Assembly: GCA_943327015.2 (NCBI GenBank)
Contig: CALPVM020000100.1
Span: forward strand, 1-7,707
DNA length: 7,707 nucleotides
DNA from: Akkermansia muciniphila
GTDB taxonomy: Bacteria; Pseudomonadota; Gammaproteobacteria; Burkholderiales; Burkholderiaceae_C
Direction: 5' to 3'
Below the pieces are notes generated by a model. The model ran no database searches. It was given only the letters and a program-made list of their open reading frames with translations, and was not told the origin of the DNA. This document shows positions 5,774 through 7,707 of this stretch, piece by piece (position 1 is the stretch's first letter; each line of letters starts with the position of its first letter). The position numbers and the translations under genes were made by a program.

Positions 5774-7522
5774 TTATAAATGGCTTCCGTAGCCCTTTTT
5801 AAGTTTAACTAGATTAAAGTCCCCCGCACTGGGGACCGGCTTGATAACCTTCAAACCAAGGGCGTGGACACGCCTGTGACAAATCGGATGAAGTAATACA
5901 CGATTGGATAGTGCATCACTACCTCCTAGCTGACGATAGATAATATGGTGGTTATCCATTTTTTCATCAGCCATGTCGATTTCTTGCTCACAAAGAGCGC
6001 ATTTACCACCTTGGTCAAACCACAGCGAGGCTCTTTGAGCGCTCCAAATGACGTCACCCATTCGTTGCACTCTCAGTTTCTCGCCATAGGCCTGCCAATC
6101 GGGGTGGAAAGGGTTGTAGTCTCCTTTTACCTTGACGTGGCGAACAATTTGCATGTCCGCTAGCATGTAAAGAGGATATGCAATCCTCCCTCCTTCTCCG
6201 AACGGGTCATCTTGCAATCCGGCGAACTGTTTGCGTGACCCACACTGTTTCCAGTAGTGACCGTGCACCCAACCTGCCGCCTTGCGCGGATGCCTTCTCT
6301 TGCCCCAGCGCATCAACCTCCAATAAATCAGATAGTCAAGCTTGCTGAAGGTTTGTTTGGCAACTACGCCCTTGTGGTACTGAGCCCAGCCTTTGAGGAC
6401 TGGATTCAGACGCTTTATCAGCATTTCTGTTGGAACCGACAGTGATGTGGAAATAATCCCCTTAACTTTGCCATAGAACGCTTTCACGTTTTTCTGACTC
6501 GGCTTGATGAGTAGCTTGCCTCCGTATTTACGAAAGTTCCACCCTAGAAAATCAAAACCCTTTTCAATATGCACTATGCGTGTCTTCTCCATTGACAGCG
6601 TCAATCCCCGCTCTCGCAAGAATTCGACAATCCATGGTTGGACGATGGTTTCTAGCAGCTCTTTTGAGTCGCCAGTTACCACAAAGTCATCGGCATACCG
6701 TACCACGTTCACTTTGCCTCTCTTTGCCAGCTTGGTTCCCAGCTTCTTCCGAAGGAATTGCGTTAGTTCCAGTTCTAGCCCATTGAGGGTGATATTCGCT
6801 AATGTCGGCGAGATGATGCCGCCCTGTGGCGTTCCCTCATCCGTGCGCTGGAGTTGATCTGCATCAATTAATCCAGTTTTCAACCACTTCTGCAGCATGA
6901 CCAAATCCATATGGACATGGGTCAGTAACCACTCATGATTGATGTTGTCGAAAAACCCTTTGATGTCTGCATCCAGTACCCATTGGGCCGAAACCTTTTT
7001 GGATAAAGACACAAACAACTGTTGCCGTGCGTCATGTGTTGATCGTCCTTTCCGAAACCCATAAGAGTTCGGGTCAGACGCACATTCCACAGCCGGTTCC
7101 AGTGCGAGCAGGTAAAGCGCCTGCATCGCGCGGTCTTTCATGGTCGGTATGCCCAATGGCCTTTCCTTCCCATTCGCTTTTGGAATCCATACTCTCCGTA
7201 ATGGCTTTGCACGGTATCCTTTACTCGCAAGACAATGAATCGCATTCCATTTCTTCGTTGGCGTATCCCAAAGTTCGCAGTCGACGCCACTCGTCCGCTT
7301 CCCCTGGTTTTCTGTTACTTTCCTGACTGCCAATGCCTTGGCTTGCCAAGATCTAACAAGGCTTCGTGTGAGTCTTGAAACCCTACGAAAATCCTTGTTT
7401 CTTTCTGCCTGCGCTATGCGCATCTGCGCCTTTCCGACGAAAAGTTGAACTAGTTTCCAATCAATGGCATGCCAGTTGTTCATTTCGTCCGGAGACGCAG
7501 CATCGTTATCGATGTTTTCCAT
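5774..7522 (-). CDS. ltrA: Group II intron reverse transcriptase/maturase with HNH endonuclease
   Basis: This intron-encoded protein binds its own intron RNA, promotes splicing and copies the intron into DNA at target sites. The 582-aa product opens with an RT N-terminal domain (about 15-80: WHAIDWKLVQLFVGKAQ, then RLTRSLVRSW). The fingers/palm follow, with VWIPKANGKERPLGIPT (111-127), SYGFRKGRSTHDA (153-165), LDADIKGFFDNI (183-194), the GTPQGGIISPTLAN motif (230-243) and the catalytic YADD (276-279). The maturase (X) domain is around 368-425 (LNPVLKGWAQYHKG). The C-terminal HNH has Cys508-x2-Cys511, His525-His526, Asn540, His545-x2-Cys548 and His549. All key residues are intact. I chose the ATG at 7522 because GGAG lies 6 nt upstream; a longer frame begins with a TTG at 7663, in intron RNA. 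The gene symbol follows the Lactococcus prototype. N-terminal domain and HNH fit the chloroplast-like class. Confidence 0.95.
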   Translation of the reverse strand: MENIDNDAASPDEMNNWHAIDWKLVQLFVGKAQMRIAQAERNKDFRRVSRLTRSLVRSWQAKALAVRKVTENQGKRTSGVDCELWDTPTKKWNAIHCLASKGYRAKPLRRVWIPKANGKERPLGIPTMKDRAMQALYLLALEPAVECASDPNSYGFRKGRSTHDARQQLFVSLSKKVSAQWVLDADIKGFFDNINHEWLLTHVHMDLVMLQKWLKTGLIDADQLQRTDEGTPQGGIISPTLANITLNGLELELTQFLRKKLGTKLAKRGKVNVVRYADDFVVTGDSKELLETIVQPWIVEFLRERGLTLSMEKTRIVHIEKGFDFLGWNFRKYGGKLLIKPSQKNVKAFYGKVKGIISTSLSVPTEMLIKRLNPVLKGWAQYHKGVVAKQTFSKLDYLIYWRLMRWGKRRHPRKAAGWVHGHYWKQCGSRKQFAGLQDDPFGEGGRIAYPLYMLADMQIVRHVKVKGDYNPFHPDWQAYGEKLRVQRMGDVIWSAQRASLWFDQGGKCALCEQEIDMADEKMDNHHIIYRQLGGSDALSNRVLLHPICHRRVHALGLKVIKPVPSAGDFNLVKLKKGYGSHL

Positions 7523-7526
7523 GCCT

Positions 7527-7544
7527 TTCTCCGGTAAGGGAGAA
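7527..7544 (-). promoter_or_regulatory. Hairpin enclosing the ribosome binding site of the intron reverse transcriptase
   Basis: The - strand reads TTCTCC-CTTACC-GGAGAA, a perfect 6-bp stem with a 6-nt loop. Its 3' arm is the Shine-Dalgarno GGAG that sits 6 nt before the ATG at 7522. The position matches subdomain DIVa of the Lactococcus Ll.LtrB intron, where the ribosome binding site is folded into the high-affinity site for the intron protein and translation is autoregulated. The stem is seen in the sequence; the regulatory role is inferred by analogy. Confidence 0.55.
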
Positions 7545-7557
7545 CCCCATGGGTATC

Positions 7558-7582
7558 CCCTTGCAGGGAGTTCCCGCAAGGG
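7558..7582 (-). ncRNA. Strong hairpin in intron RNA upstream of the reverse transcriptase gene
   Basis: On the - strand CCCTTGCGGG pairs with CCC-T-GCAAGGG around an AACT loop, giving 10 base pairs with one bulged T. It lies between the possible base of domain IV (7619-7613) and the ribosome-binding-site hairpin, so it probably belongs to domain IV, though domain III cannot be excluded without the missing 5' part. Position is wrong for a terminator (upstream of the gene) and there is no T-run. Confidence 0.55.
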
Positions 7583-7707
7583 TTCATTGATAAAACGCGG
7601 CGGCTTAACGCTGTCGCACCTGAGGCAAGTCTGCTCGCTTTCGCTTAGGCATGACCTATTCAACCCATTACAGGATGACCTTCGCTTTTTGCCTCTTCCT
7701 CTGCCCC

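Larger units (their letters stand above)
5682..7707 (-). mobile_element. Group II intron, 3' portion (5' end outside window)
   Basis: This is a self-splicing retroelement: a catalytic RNA that encodes the protein needed for its splicing and mobility. Visible in - strand order are about 185 nt of RNA upstream of the reading frame, the reverse transcriptase/maturase/HNH gene (7522-5774), a domain V hairpin (5751-5717) and a domain VI hairpin (5710-5685). The proposed 3' end is the dinucleotide AC at 5683-5682, fitting the group II 3' consensus AY; the exact base is inferred. Domains I-III and the GUGYG 5' end must lie beyond 7707, since they normally need several hundred nt. The protein type and domain V resemble the chloroplast-like/IIB class rather than IIC. 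Nothing visible is broken, so the element may be active. Confidence 0.9.

Noticed and set aside
7546..7553. Palindrome CCCATGGG
   Set aside because: A short self-complementary octamer in intron RNA with no further structure; likely chance.
7558..7582. Intrinsic terminator at the strong hairpin upstream of the reverse transcriptase
   Set aside because: No T-run follows on either strand, and it lies inside the intron ahead of its own gene.
7613..7619. GTGCGAC on the - strand as the 5' end (GUGYG) of the intron
   Set aside because: Only about 90 nt separate it from the reverse transcriptase start, far too little for domains I-III; it fits better as part of the domain IV stem.
7523..7663. N-terminal extension of the reverse transcriptase from a TTG at 7663
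   Set aside because: The extra 47 residues cover structured intron RNA, while the ATG at 7522 has a good GGAG and matches the usual N-terminal domain.

Overview
The window looks like chromosomal DNA of a betaproteobacterium in Burkholderiales. The delta subunit HolA and the HemL-linked ThiD-like protein resemble Comamonadaceae versions most closely; this is judged from remembered family sequences, not from a search. Support comes from the leuS-lptE-holA order, the thiD-like/hemL pair and the use of HemL (C5 tetrapyrrole pathway) for haem precursor synthesis.

Positions 1-2136 (+ strand) hold a tightly packed run. It contains the last 170 codons of leuS (leucyl-tRNA synthetase), lptE (outer-membrane LPS assembly lipoprotein) and holA (clamp-loader delta subunit). 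leuS and lptE abut as TAAATG, and a 9-nt gap separates lptE from holA. The arrangement suggests co-transcription and translational coupling.

Positions 2129-5590 (- strand) hold a second run, read towards holA. In transcription order it has a divergent ThiD/ribokinase-like protein, hemL (glutamate-1-semialdehyde aminomutase) and a cyclic-nucleotide-binding/EAL fusion. The fusion keeps every visible c-di-GMP phosphodiesterase residue. thiD-like and hemL overlap by 17 nt, and hemL and the EAL gene are 29 nt apart. The EAL gene ends inside the end of holA, an 8-nt convergent overlap.

Positions 5682-7707 (- strand) hold the 3' part of a group II intron. It has a full-length reverse transcriptase/maturase with a C-terminal HNH endonuclease domain (582 aa), followed by RNA domains V and VI. 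The 5' part (domains I-III and the 5' splice site) lies beyond the right edge. The intron ends about 90 nt upstream of the thiD-like start codon. The short flank between them is open in one frame, and its TGA overlaps the thiD-like ATG, so the intron may have split an upstream gene of the same operon.

The most interesting points are the cNMP-EAL fusion beside a haem gene, the intron upstream of that operon, a hairpin that would mask the ribosome binding site of the intron reverse transcriptase, and the non-canonical active site of the ThiD-like protein. No tRNA, rRNA, CRISPR array or convincing intrinsic terminator was seen. Nothing here is clearly a wholly new system.
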